Shown in pieces: positions 20,804 through 31,485 of a stretch of DNA of 64,000 nt. The DNA comes from Halocafeteria seosinensis (taxonomy: Eukaryota; Sar; Bigyra; Bicosoecida), in NCBI GenBank assembly GCA_001687465.1, contig LVLI01000633.1, positions 1 through 64,000 of the forward strand. The letters are read 5' to 3'. How positions within the stretch are numbered: position 1 is the first letter of the stretch; each line of letters starts with the position of its first letter. The translations under genes and the position numbers were made by a program. The notes under the pieces are model-generated. The model did no database searches and was not told the DNA's origin. It saw nothing but the letters and a program-made list of their open reading frames with translations.

Positions 20804-23800
20804 TCAGACCGTTGAGGTTGCTTCACCATATTCGCCTTCGTGTACCATCTCCTGAAAAACTATGATCAATTCGCGATGCATAACAGTAGTTGGCCAAACT
20901 GGACTCTCATGATTCTGTCGGTGTTGATTTGGAACGGGGTTCGAGACAGATGGACTCGGATGAGATGGTGACAGTTCTTGCTCAGCCCCTTGAAAAAACC
21001 TCTCACAATCATTGGGATCTAAATTCTTGATAACACCCTTGTTACGGTATCGTAAAGCCAAACTCGCCATGTAACGTTGACTTGTGCCGGAACGTCCAGC
21101 TGTATGATGGCGCCGAAAAACCTCTAGAGGTCTGTTTACATTACCCCCTACGGCGGCTACCGCCTGCTCCCAAGCCTCTGGTAAGCAGCCAACTACGTCA
21201 AATAACCTAGACTTTAGGACCATTAAAGAACGATGAATCTCTGGGTCATCTCTGAGCGCGCGGAACAAAGAACATAAACAATCCAACAATCTTAAGAGCG
21301 GTTCAATACCAGACCTAGTATTGCCATTTGGTCCACGCAGGAATTGGATCAGAGGAGAAAAGTCCCGCTCCTCACCATGGCGCCTTACTCGGTCTTCTGC
21401 CATTAGGTGTTTGAACAACCTGGGTTCGGCAAAGGATATACCATCTCCCAGAGCGTTATTTAATACGAAGTCCCAGTTAACCTGATTGTTGTTGGATCGC
21501 TTCAAAACCAAGTGCTTCAGGAAAACTATCGCCAAAGTGGGATGAAGCCAAGAATATCTTCGAAAATTCCGATTGTAACTGATAAGGCGAAAGTTCCGAA
21601 GCATCCTTTCAATTTTTGAATGGAAATCGATAGTAAAATAGCTGTAGGCGGCTCCGCAGCTACAGAAAATATCAACGAACGCAATACAACATAGAATTGC
21701 TTCACACTCTTCAGTAAGCCCACGGGTTTCTTGCTGAAGCAATTTCTCGATATTGAAGGTCTGCCAAGATCTTGTGGTGCCGGCTACTAGATGGGCCACT
21801 ATGCACGGAACCGGTAGTGACTGCGACCTTGGGCCGTTATTGGAAAGCACCTTTTTAAGTAGTGCATTGTCAGGAAAAGCCCACTGCAGCTTATTAATAA
21901 TTTGCACCGTTTCTGCTTCTGACAGTTGGCCGCTGATATACATTTTGTTCTCTTGACAATTGGAGACTTTCAGAGGCCGAGGAACTTCAGATCCCCGGCA
22001 AATAACAAGTAGTACAACTTTCGTCTTCACTTTTGTCTCCATATGCTTTTTTACGAATTGCCACGACCCTTCGTTGACGGCTAGCAGGACGTCAGCTGGA
22101 AACCACGCACCACGGGTCATATCTGTGCTTCTTAAATCAGCCTCCAACGCTGAGTCTTCTAAAGATTGAAACCCACACACAACACCTCTTCGGGAGAATG
22201 TGAACAGTGATCGTCGTAAAGCAGATGTTCTACCGGACAACGGGCCCCATGTGGTGATTGGAATCACCTCAACGTTCCCTTGAGTCATTCTACTGAACAC
22301 TCCTTCAATATGACCACGTAGATCCTTCGTTTCATCCAATTCTACGTCAACTTCGCGTGCCAACATACGTAATGATATTGGATGAGAACAAAAGAAATAA
22401 TCTTGAGCTTCATTTCTCAGTTCCTCGTCCTCCACGGTATCTTCGGTCTCCTCAGCAGGGCCAAAGAGTTCAAAGCCAGGTAACCAATTGGTTGCAGAGA
22501 TCTGATTCATCGGCCCGTAGAAGTGAAATAAATTTGCTTCACTATATACAAACGCCGGAATATTATGGTTATACACTTTGGTTAAGGTTTCACAAACTAT
22601 TTCAGGTAATTCAGAAATAAAAACGACAGTCTCACATGGGGCAGGGTCCTTTTTGTTTAACTCGGACAGCACGTTCCAAATATGGGACAACGTAGTCGTA
22701 GATACCTCATCCCGAGCTAACCGTACAAAAACTAACTTCGGTTTCCCGCAGTTTCCTAAACTCTGCACTTCGCCATCTTGTAGGGCCGCTGTAGCATCAA
22801 AATGCACGTCATGCAAAATTGCTTCATTACCAACGAATACTTTCCAGTATGCACCAGTTCTGGCTTTCTGTAATAATTTTCTCAGAGTGTCCAAGTCTTT
22901 GGTTTTCATCCAGGCCTTCCAGAAACCCAGATTCGGCGGGAAACTGAGCAACGCGCGGTCTCCAAATGTGCCATGACCGCCCACGGTAATGACTATGACA
23001 CATCGGACAGATAAACCAATTTGTTCACTTCTGAAACGGAGTATTCTATTTTTCGGTGGGCTAGATGGCTCAATGTCCTGAGACATGTCGCCTTCTTCTG
23101 CAGCGTTGTCCTCATCCTCTTCAGCCAGTATACTGTTAAACGTCTCCAAATACGGCTCTTCCAGAAGGTAATACTTGCATTCGTACGAATCACCAAGAGG
23201 GTTCACTGATACATTCCATAGCTTCTTCAATGCCTCCGTCTGAACTTTATCCATAGGAGTTTCGGCCCTTAGTCTCAAGACACTGACAGATGTTTCGTCT
23301 GGAACGCTTGGATACACAACACTACAAGATATTGAAACCTCACCCGGAAGCACGTGTGGCACACAGTACTTCAAACCATTAAAGACACTGTGTCTTAACC
23401 TATCAATGGAGCTAACTGAAATGGTGATACCCTTAAGGTACTGATCTAGGGTCGTCCTATCATCACGACCACCAAAACCAACCCCAATTGCTTCACACGT
23501 TTTGTCTTGCACACCAAACTTCATAATAGCTTTCCCTGGCCCCGTCAACATATATGGTACATACATTTGCAGTTGGTATGACAAAAAGTCTGACCACCCC
23601 TCTTCTGTCGGAATGACTTTGTGCTCCAAACACGCATGTTCTTCCGTCTCTTCAGAAACCTGCTGTAAGTGTGTTACGGGGTGTACGACGGACACCTTTG
23701 CTGCTGATAGATGATGCGGCAGTGGTTGTAAAGCAAAATCCGTTTGGAGGATTTTTATCACTGCACTGGAGTCCTTAGAATGCAAAATCTGGGGTCCGTA

Positions 23801-24370
23801 TCGTGTAAACATAAGGGGTTGTCCAGGAGGAGGGAATTGTATCCCCTTAATTATTTCCATACGATTGTGATGAGACGATGGTTGACGGGGAAGAAAAGCT
23901 ACCACTTGGTGCAATGGGGGAAAGTCTACGACTCCAAAGAAATAATGTTTTCCTCTGTTGTTTTCTGTATCCCTCTTGTCCACTTTTACACTGTTGATCG
24001 CCACTGTGATCCTCTCCCACGAACTGGCAAGTTTTGTATGCTCGCCCGCGGAGCCACTCACCAGCTTAGGTACTGTGGGAACACCAGTTCCTTGATCGAT
24101 GCTACCATTGAAAAATTCTCCTAGATCATTCACGGGGTCAAGTGTGTACCCGTGCAGACAATCGCCGTCTTTCTGTCTCCCTAACAATACGCGCCTACCT
24201 TCGCCTTTGTTGAATACTCCTAAAAACTGCAACAACGACTCCCGAGTAGTCGACTTGTTTCTCCCTTTCAAACGTACGGCAATACCATCATATTGGATTT
24301 GGGACAACGTTATTACGCCTTCATCGCTACAAGACTGGTGTATAATGCGTTGGAAGTCTTCAAGTGACAT
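20804..24370 (-). CDS. SAMD9/Schlafen-like STAND-type NTPase candidate
   Basis: One intronless frame of 1188 codons, ATG at 24370. Residues ~1-90 form a small domain with helix-rich look (possibly LOTUS/HTH-like). Residues ~245-400 resemble the Schlafen AlbA_2 domain as found in SAMD9: 'HACLEHKVI', then 'AIMKFGVQDK', then 'AIGVGF', and a later 'YCVPHVLPGEVSI' strand pair. Residues ~450-660 would be the place of the SIR2-like region of SAMD9, which I cannot confirm. A degenerate P-loop follows at ~709-717 (GPLSGRTS, Arg in place of the Walker Lys), then a hydrophobic strand 'KVVLLVICRG', the expected Walker B position. The C-terminal ~400 residues are helical and carry 'ERDFSPLIQFLR', 'LRLLDCLCSLFRALRDDPEI' and 'YMASLALRYRNKG', like the STAND/TPR part of SAMD9. 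No SAM domain is present. In animals SAMD9 proteins restrict viruses and translation; here the role is unknown. Confidence 0.55.
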   Translation of the reverse strand: MSLEDFQRIIHQSCSDEGVITLSQIQYDGIAVRLKGRNKSTTRESLLQFLGVFNKGEGRRVLLGRQKDGDCLHGYTLDPVNDLGEFFNGSIDQGTGVPTVPKLVSGSAGEHTKLASSWERITVAINSVKVDKRDTENNRGKHYFFGVVDFPPLHQVVAFLPRQPSSHHNRMEIIKGIQFPPPGQPLMFTRYGPQILHSKDSSAVIKILQTDFALQPLPHHLSAAKVSVVHPVTHLQQVSEETEEHACLEHKVIPTEEGWSDFLSYQLQMYVPYMLTGPGKAIMKFGVQDKTCEAIGVGFGGRDDRTTLDQYLKGITISVSSIDRLRHSVFNGLKYCVPHVLPGEVSISCSVVYPSVPDETSVSVLRLRAETPMDKVQTEALKKLWNVSVNPLGDSYECKYYLLEEPYLETFNSILAEEDEDNAAEEGDMSQDIEPSSPPKNRILRFRSEQIGLSVRCVIVITVGGHGTFGDRALLSFPPNLGFWKAWMKTKDLDTLRKLLQKARTGAYWKVFVGNEAILHDVHFDATAALQDGEVQSLGNCGKPKLVFVRLARDEVSTTTLSHIWNVLSELNKKDPAPCETVVFISELPEIVCETLTKVYNHNIPAFVYSEANLFHFYGPMNQISATNWLPGFELFGPAEETEDTVEDEELRNEAQDYFFCSHPISLRMLAREVDVELDETKDLRGHIEGVFSRMTQGNVEVIPITTWGPLSGRTSALRRSLFTFSRRGVVCGFQSLEDSALEADLRSTDMTRGAWFPADVLLAVNEGSWQFVKKHMETKVKTKVVLLVICRGSEVPRPLKVSNCQENKMYISGQLSEAETVQIINKLQWAFPDNALLKKVLSNNGPRSQSLPVPCIVAHLVAGTTRSWQTFNIEKLLQQETRGLTEECEAILCCIAFVDIFCSCGAAYSYFTIDFHSKIERMLRNFRLISYNRNFRRYSWLHPTLAIVFLKHLVLKRSNNNQVNWDFVLNNALGDGISFAEPRLFKHLMAEDRVRRHGEERDFSPLIQFLRGPNGNTRSGIEPLLRLLDCLCSLFRALRDDPEIHRSLMVLKSRLFDVVGCLPEAWEQAVAAVGGNVNRPLEVFRRHHTAGRSGTSQRYMASLALRYRNKGVIKNLDPNDCERFFQGAEQELSPSHPSPSVSNPVPNQHRQNHESPVWPTTVMHRELIIVFQEMVHEGEYGEATSTV

Positions 24371-25378
24371 GCTTACTTCCGTTCTTTCTACTTTTTGTGT
24401 TTTAATCGGTACAGTAAATTTCAGTCTCTATCAGAACTCTCCTACGAAATGCGCCGCACCTTTTTTGTGCTGAATAGGCAATGTAGTATACAAGGATGTC
24501 CCCTCCAAAAGAAAAAGAGAATAGAAAAATCAACACACACACTATACGGTATATATAGGGAACCAGCAGTATCGAGAACCAGTTCCCTCTTAATTTGTAC
24601 AACACTTCTGCTAAAATCACTTTGATCCGACGGAAGAGGCTAATACAATGACGTATAAATTAGTCGTATTCAGCAATGCGCAGAATATGTTTGTTGCATA
24701 AGACGACGAACATATCGAATGACCAGGTCGTAGAATCGGCACTTCTGCTGCAAAAGTTCTCCAGCATGTGCGGAAAACGGCGTCAGAAAGGCACCGCATT
24801 TCTGATATTCTATTTCTATTATCTTTTCACACTGTCACATACGCTAAAACTGAATTGATATAAATTTATAAGAGTTTCTCTGTCTCATCTTCTTTTCAGC
24901 TTTCCAGTACGATAGCGCTGAATTGAGGCACATCCTCCGAGGGTCGTTCATTTCAAAGCGTGTTTTGAAAATACGAGAAATCGGCAGAGGATGCGAAGGC
25001 GAAGCCCCATTGTACGAAAGAACCATGTACATAGTGAACTCAGAATCACATGGTCACCCTCATTCGAATCTGGATGTACCATGGGTTACACAAATCGCAT
25101 ACCAAGCTGAAGACCGCCAACTACCACTGGGATCCAATCCGAGAATAGGTCTATAGCGACATCACTAAAAGGATTGCAGTCAAATGGAGACCGCGGATAC
25201 ACCAGACTTTAGTTATTCGTGGACTGCCTTTGAGTGGAGCTTGCCTGAGCCATGATACAGCCGAAGAGATAAAGGGTAAAGCTTGGCAGGAAGCCGAGTG
25301 GGTTCCTGAGTTTTTTTTTTTTTCTTCACAAACTGCAGTTGGGAAGCATCCAAGCGGCATGGATACCAATACAAATAA
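24371..25378. other. Intergenic region, weak coding remnants
   Basis: It includes the promoter side of the large minus-strand gene. From ~25080 on, plus-strand words such as 'NYHWDPIRE' and 'KWRPRIHQTLVIRGLPLSG' look protein-like but are split by stops and frame changes. They may be the front of the decayed SAP locus that follows. Confidence 0.35.
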
Positions 25379-26125
25379 TTGCATACAGAGAATTTTTTCC
25401 GGAGTATCGCCAATTCGCCCATCTCGTATCGTTTAGCAAGCTACGAGGCTGCTGCCATACATGATGACAACACGGGACAATCTTTGGCAGGCTACAGCCC
25501 GGAGGAACTCAAGCAAGTGTGCAAAGCTAACGGTTTGCCTATTTATGGTACAAAGCTCGTACTCATCAGACGACTGGACCAATATCGGTGGGAGGATACT
25601 GAAGATGTTGACGACTGTCACCAAGAAGAGGGAGCTCTTTCCCCCACAAACTAGTCGACGGCAGCATTGGTTGAGAATCAAGATGACCATGGCACCTCAG
25701 ATAATGTATCAAGACGCTCTAGTAGAAAACAAGCGGATCGTCCTCCCCATCCTACGCAAACTGACAACTCTGGCGACTCTGAACTCGACAACGAGTCCTC
25801 AGAAGCTTCAACGGAGCCAGATGAAACATATTCAGAAATATATGGCAGTGGAAGCGCTCACTCCATTTCCATTTCCAATAATGGACGTCATGCGTGCAGA
25901 CGAGCAGATATTGGTTATCAGACACGTCGCGCGATAGGCACAACACCGGCTGCAGCTAACGATACCGTCGAAGACCTGCGCAACAAATCCAGAGCTCAAC
26001 TCCAGAAGCTATTTCTCTTCCTATTTATGGTACTCTCTGTTGTGCCTGTGGGACTATTCACCCATGTGGGGAAGTTTATTCGACTGCAGTGCAGATCCTC
26101 GTACGCTAACGTCACGGCATGTTGA
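25379..26125 (+). pseudogene. Decayed SAP-motif gene or element
   Basis: The frame opening before 25440 contains a good SAP motif, 'YSPEELKQVCKANGLPIYGT' followed by a Leu-Ile-Arg-Arg-Leu end, a fold that binds scaffold DNA. A TAG at 25652-25654 interrupts the frame, yet the same frame goes on as an acidic Ser/Glu/Asp-rich linker to ~25960. A second SAP-like start (VEDLRNKSRAQLQKL) then meets a shift, because 'LPIYGT' follows in another frame at about 26015. A short intron of ~50 bases around the TAG is a possible way out of the first break but not of the second. I read it as a pseudogene, possibly of a transposable element; no transposase core is visible. Confidence 0.4.
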
Positions 26126-27529
26126 GAAAGGTTACAAATCCTAACCACGTTACGGCCCCTCGTAGGGGATATGAACCCCGTTTGACGGCGACAGGGGTGG
26201 ATGATGGGTACGTCCTGTTACACAGAGGTATCCCAGTATGTATTGAGACGCTTTGATGATTAATTCATTAATTAACGGGGGTGAGGGGGAAGGAGGCCTA
26301 CTACTGCTCGCAGGAGGCTGTCTCAGTTGAATTTCTGCTGAGGATTTGCGACGACAAACCAAGTTGAACGGTTTTGGCATCATAGTAGCGCTCCTGTTTT
26401 GCACGTGGAGAAAGGAGGAGATACCATCAGTGTGAAGGATATATCTGGCTTGATCGTGTGAATTGCCATAATATGGCAACATAAGACAGTGGGGACAAAA
26501 CTGTGCCGAACCAATGCAACTTCCGTAGAGTTTTGGTACAAACAAAAACGCTCTGCGATGCTCCTTGTTGAAAGTAAAGTAGTCCTAGTGTTCATTCAGG
26601 AGTTAGCAGAAGCACGGACCTTCGGCGATGGTGCCGGACTTGCCGGTTTTGAGACCGCAGAAACTACCCTTTATCTTACATGTTTGTTATGGGCCTGAAA
26701 TGTTCTGTCGTAACGGAATCATCGCGCCTCTGCTCATGAAATGCGGGACTGTTAGCGTACTCTCGCTACAGCGACCCGACCACTCACGCATGCTAGCGGG
26801 CGGGAAGTTATCAGGCGTCACTTTGCTCACAAGAAGAACAGTGTTATGGAAACAACCTAGCATGCACATTGTATATGGCGACAAAATGCAGCTAGGCTGA
26901 CTATGGGCCTGTCTTATGGTGGCCCCATACTGCTGTGCGCTTGTGCCCGTCGGATTGGATGCAGTATCAGACGTCGGTCAAGTTGGCCTGCAGTAGAGCA
27001 GTAGTTGGCATTGACAGCTATGCAAAGGAGAAAAAGACAACACAAAAGTGGATAAAATACTTTGCATACTACCAGCCTGGTAGTACCAGGTGGTAACATA
27101 TATACGAACTCCACCCTGTCCTTTATCCGCCTTCTTAGGAGCAAGAGCAATTTCTCCATGACTGCATAAGTCTTGTTTGGAAGGGGCTAATTTTTGTCGA
27201 CGTTCGCGTACTCCTTCATAACTCACTAAGTCGGCAAGTATGGCATGAGCAAGGTCGCGTACGGCACGAGGCTAAGGTCGCACGTGTAGACGCGGAGGAA
27301 ATTTCCTCCGTCCGGCGCGGAACAGGCAGAGGGTACCACACTACCAAGTATACTATACGCGAATCGAGAGTCTTGTCAGCAGTTTGCGCAAAACTCCAGC
27401 GGGACATTCTTTTCTTAAGGGACTTACTACCACTGCCTGTGTCTACTTTTGTAGCTTCTGTACTGTGTGTACTGTGCACGCGTGTATCCTGTCGGTTGAG
27501 CAAGCACTCCGTTATTATACTCAATCATC
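26126..27529. other. Intergenic region with dispersed repeat copy
   Basis: No supported gene. It has an AT-rich 'attaattcattaattaa' stretch near 26260 and the second copy of the dispersed repeat (about 26934-27070). The 3' part is the promoter of the ankyrin gene. Confidence 0.4.
26934..27070. repeat. Dispersed repeat, copy 2
   Basis: Matches 20268-20375 with a ~25-30 base insertion between 'cagtag' and 'aaaatactttgc'. Same orientation as copy 1. Confidence 0.6.
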
Positions 27530-30500
27530 ATGGCAAGCCAAACCATTGGAAGTTTTGTCTCCAATGTTTTCTCCAAAGATAAGAGTAATGCCTCTTACAA
27601 GGAGCAAAGCAACGTGAAAGAGGCACTTGAAAAGGGAGACATCGGCAAAGTGAAAAAGATCCTGGGAGACGGATCCAAGATCAAGGCCAAGCATCTCAAA
27701 TTCGGAACTGTACGTCGGTACCGATGGTTTTACGTATACGCACCTTGTTGCAAAGTAGTCACCTTTACCGTGTATGTATCTATCTATCTCGCTGCAGTTT
27801 GGGCACCAGTCCCCGCTTCACGTTGTAGCGCATCGCGGATACACTGAGCTGACCGAGTTGCTCCTCGTAAAGTACGGATGCGACGCCAACGCAAGAAATG
27901 ATGTATGTTGTCTCGTTACCTGACGCTGTCTTGACTGTATGTCTTATTTCCGTGTGCCATCAGAAAGGCAACACTCCTGTGATCTCGGCGTGTGAGGCCG
28001 GATTTCCCGACGTCCTCCGTGTTCTGATCGAGAAGGGTAAAGGCGATGTTGATATGCCCAACAATGTAAGACAATTTTCAGTGGAAAACGGAAACTGCTT
28101 TCCTGGATAAACGCGTCAATGTATTGGGACGCAGAAGGGCAAGTTTCCCCTGATGTTTGCACTGCCCAATGTCGACCTGATGCAATTGCTCTTGGAACTC
28201 GGCAAGGCAGATCCGAACAAGACGGGACAAGTACGTAGAGTCTCCCAGCTTTCAACGCTTCGACAACTTATGTTTTACGCTCTATGTTGCAGCACGGAAG
28301 GACGCCGTTGCATAAAGTGATCACCCTTCAAAAAGTGAAAGCGATTGAACTGCTGCTTAAAAATGGTGCCGATCCAAACATTCGGGACAACGTAAGTTTG
28401 TCAAACAAGTTTCTGCCTGGTTGAATCGTTTTAGAAAAATGGTCGAACTTTGTTCAGGAAAAGGGAAGTACCCCGTTGGCATTCGCCGTCCCTAACGTAT
28501 CCATGATGAAATTGCTGATCGAGCAAGGCAACGTTGACCCTAATCAGGAAGTTCAGGTATGCTTTAGCTCATTGAGGACGATACTGACGACACATACATC
28601 TTATTTATCATAGTTCTTCAGAAAGGAAAGACAGCGCTGCATATGGCGCTCGCCAATGAGAATGAAGAAGCCGTGAAGTTTCTGCTTAGTGCGGGAGCTA
28701 ATCCTGTTTCCGAAGACGAGGTATGCAAATTCTTATAAACAGGGTTACATAAGCGAGGGGTATCATACGCACTTCTCTTTTGTATGCTGCTACTGCAGGC
28801 AGGAAACACCCCCCTTATGCTTGCTTTCAACAACGTGACCATCATGAAGCACTTATTAGATTCCGGAAGAGTGGATGCAAATCAGACGACAAAGGTAGGT
28901 CGCCGGACTGCTTGACGACTTCTGTACGCATTCAGCAGTTAGCTTACCGAATTGCAGAAAGGAAAAATAGCTCTCCATGAAGCTGTTCTTGCAAAAAACC
29001 GGCAAGCTGTGGAAATTTTGCTGAAGAGTGGTGCGGATCCAAATCTAGTGGATAAGGTACGAAGCTATGGAAGGTAGCTACTGGGCGTGTGATTATATCA
29101 ATGAGATTCTACTTTACGTGCAGAACGGAATGTCTGCATTGCGGTACGCTCTGCCGGACGAGGAATACCTGAAACTTCTGCTCGACTACGGCAAAGCAGA
29201 TGCAAACCAGGCAGACGAGGTAATCTTGCGTTTTCCATCGCCAATTTCCTCCTCGTATGGAATAACTCTTGTACCTACTGTCTTGTCTGTGCGTATTCCA
29301 GAAAGGAAGAACTGCACTGCACATTACTGCTGAGGCGAATGAGATAGCTCCCACAGACTTGTTGCTAAAGTTTGGAGCAAATCCGAATGCTGTTGACAAC
29401 GTAAAGATACAGTGACACCGCTTTGTGAGGTTTGCCTGCAGAGCGTGGAGTTATTTTACTCTTGCAGATGGGAAATATTCCATTAATGTACTCGGTAGAG
29501 AATGTGACCATGTTGGAAAAACTATTGGGTTATGCTGATCCGAATCAGCGAGGAGAAGTATGTGCTTGTATGGCGGTGCCCCATTTCTTTTGTTTATCTG
29601 GACCAAGCAAAGTGTGCTGACTCAAATATTTGCCAGAACGGGCGAACAGCGCTCCATAAAGCCGTTATCCACAATCTTGAGTCCATCAATGCTCTTCTCA
29701 GAGCGGGTGCGGATCCAGATCTCGCAGACAAAGTACGTATAAATTACTGAAAGCTACTCAAATACAGAGAAGAACACTGTAGCAAGCGCAGAAAGGAAGA
29801 ACGCCTCTATGGTACGCTATTCCGGATGTATCCGCTATGGAACTCTTGCTATCAAAGGCAGACCCAAATCAGGTAGTGAATGTAAGAAAATGGACAGGAC
29901 TGCTGCCTTTTTTGCTGTCTATCGATAAATTTTTGAGCATCCGCAGGGTCAACCAATCCTTCACTTTGCTGTCGTAAGAGGCTACCAAGAAGCCACCGAA
30001 CTTCTCTTGAAGAATGGGGCAGATCCGCACATCAAAGACGAGGTACTTGACGGAGTCATGCGGTTGTTTACTTTGACAGAAGTCAGTGGTGCTATCTTCT
30101 TATTCCAGAATGACAATTGTGTTTTACACCATGCGTTCCGATCCTCTCGGAATGTGTTAATGATCAATTCCCTAGTTGTTAACTGGAGTCGAGAACCGAA
30201 CCATCAGAACAAAGTAAGCTGTTGTCATATTCTTAAGGAGCCTAATACTGCTTTGCTTACGGTTCAAAACATGCAGGAAGGTCAAGGCCCTCTGCATGTT
30301 GCAGCTGCTTCGTTGGTCCCGGCACAAGCTGTCGATTGTCTGCTTCGAGAAGGTATAGCGGATCCAGAGCTAGAGGATCGTGTAAGTCTTTTGCGCGCTA
30401 CTGTGTCAGTTGGGAGAAAACATGAAGGATGTGAAAGGTACAGGATGGGGAATATCCACTAGGAATAGCCGTTCGTTGTGGCAACTTGAGCTGTGTGAAA

Positions 30501-30941
30501 GCCTTGGTAGTTACAGGGAGAGCAAAACCGACAATTACAGATGAGGTACGAGCAGCGTTCTTCAGCAGTAACGTCGTTCACCAGGAACCAAGAAGTATCA
30601 ATGCAGGTCGGAAATACACTGCTCCATCTTTCCGCTCAGAACTCGGCGAGTCCGTGGACTGAAGCGACTTCATCCTCTCAGGACTCTCCTTATGTGGACA
30701 TCGCAAGGTTCCTCGTTGAAGAGTGTAAACTTGACCCTCGGATTGGAAACAAGGTAAGTTAAGGTCGCACATTGTCAGCTTGTACGAGCTACTAGTTTAG
30801 CTTGTGACTCCATTACAGAAAGGTCAAACACCCTCAGAGAGAGCAAAGATGTTGGGCGCGACTGCGGTGGCAAAGTACTTTGATTCCGTTATCAGTTCGT
30901 TGGAGGAACCTAACCCGGACCGCATGGACAAATACATGTAA
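27530..30941 (+). CDS. 20-exon ankyrin-repeat protein, one repeat per exon
   Basis: Twenty exons and nineteen introns, all phase 0, give about 720 residues. Exon 1 (60 codons) is a charged N-terminal segment, MASQTIGSFVSNVFSKDKSN onward. Exons 2-18 each code for one ankyrin repeat of 30-35 residues; introns lie right before the 'K-G-x-T-[PA]-L' start. Examples are 'KGKTALHMALANENEEAV', 'HGRTPLHKVITLQKVKAI' and 'NGRTALHKAVIHNLESIN'. Exon 19 is a longer repeat with a Ser-rich insert. Exon 20 is a half repeat with a C-terminal helix ending in MDKYM. From exon 4 to 14 repeats alternate between two types: a 'LHxAV ... LLxxGADPN' form and a shorter 'PLMxAxxNVxxM..LL' form ending in a 'D[PA]NQ' type word. 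No signal peptide, membrane segment or enzyme domain is seen, so it is likely a cytosolic protein-binding scaffold. The partner is unknown. Confidence 0.88.
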
Positions 30942-31485
30942 GGGGAAGCAACGGCCAATTTTCATGTAGGATGCATTTCTCTTCTAGGACCATAGTGTAG
31001 CACTGTTTACACTCCATGGTACATACAAATATAAACTATCCACCTTTGGACACGCACACATATGTGACAGATAGCCCACCGGCCGGGGAGTTCAGATGGC
31101 AAGTGCATATCTCATTTCTTGTTGCGATTTCCGAAAATCAAGAGAAGCCGAAAGAAGCTTAGTGCATGTATGTTCAGTCTTTGCCCACTTAGGGCTATTA
31201 CTGCTGAAACTACTTGTTTCCAAAGTAGAACGTTGCTACATGCACCTCCAAGTTCCAGAACGCCTCTCTTAAGACTTCCCAACAACTGTAACTTTTCGTG
31301 GAGAAGACAATCTTTTCGTTCACCTATTGGATTGATTGATTCGTGTCTGTGTGGCAGCCAGCATGCCTATCAAAGCGAATGCAATCAGTGTTTTGTCGGT
31401 TGCACTTTCTTAGACACTGCTGGTTAGACTTCGCGCTGATCTGTCGAACCATTGAACTTTCTGTGGCGAAGGAATTCAAAGCACA
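30942..31485. other. Intergenic region (ankyrin gene to ValRS)
   Basis: About 540 bases between a 3' end and the ValRS start. No gene seen; frames at 31119-31427 are short and without domain signal. Confidence 0.4.

Noticed and set aside
26120..26220. tRNA-like T-arm (GGGGTTCATATCCCC on the minus strand)
   Set aside because: No anticodon arm, D-arm or acceptor stem can be paired around it, and the loop lacks the conserved A58.
31043..31427. Possible upstream exon of ValRS at 31119-31427
   Set aside because: The ValRS start at 31486 already gives the usual Lys-rich N-terminus, and the frame has no in-phase splice into it.
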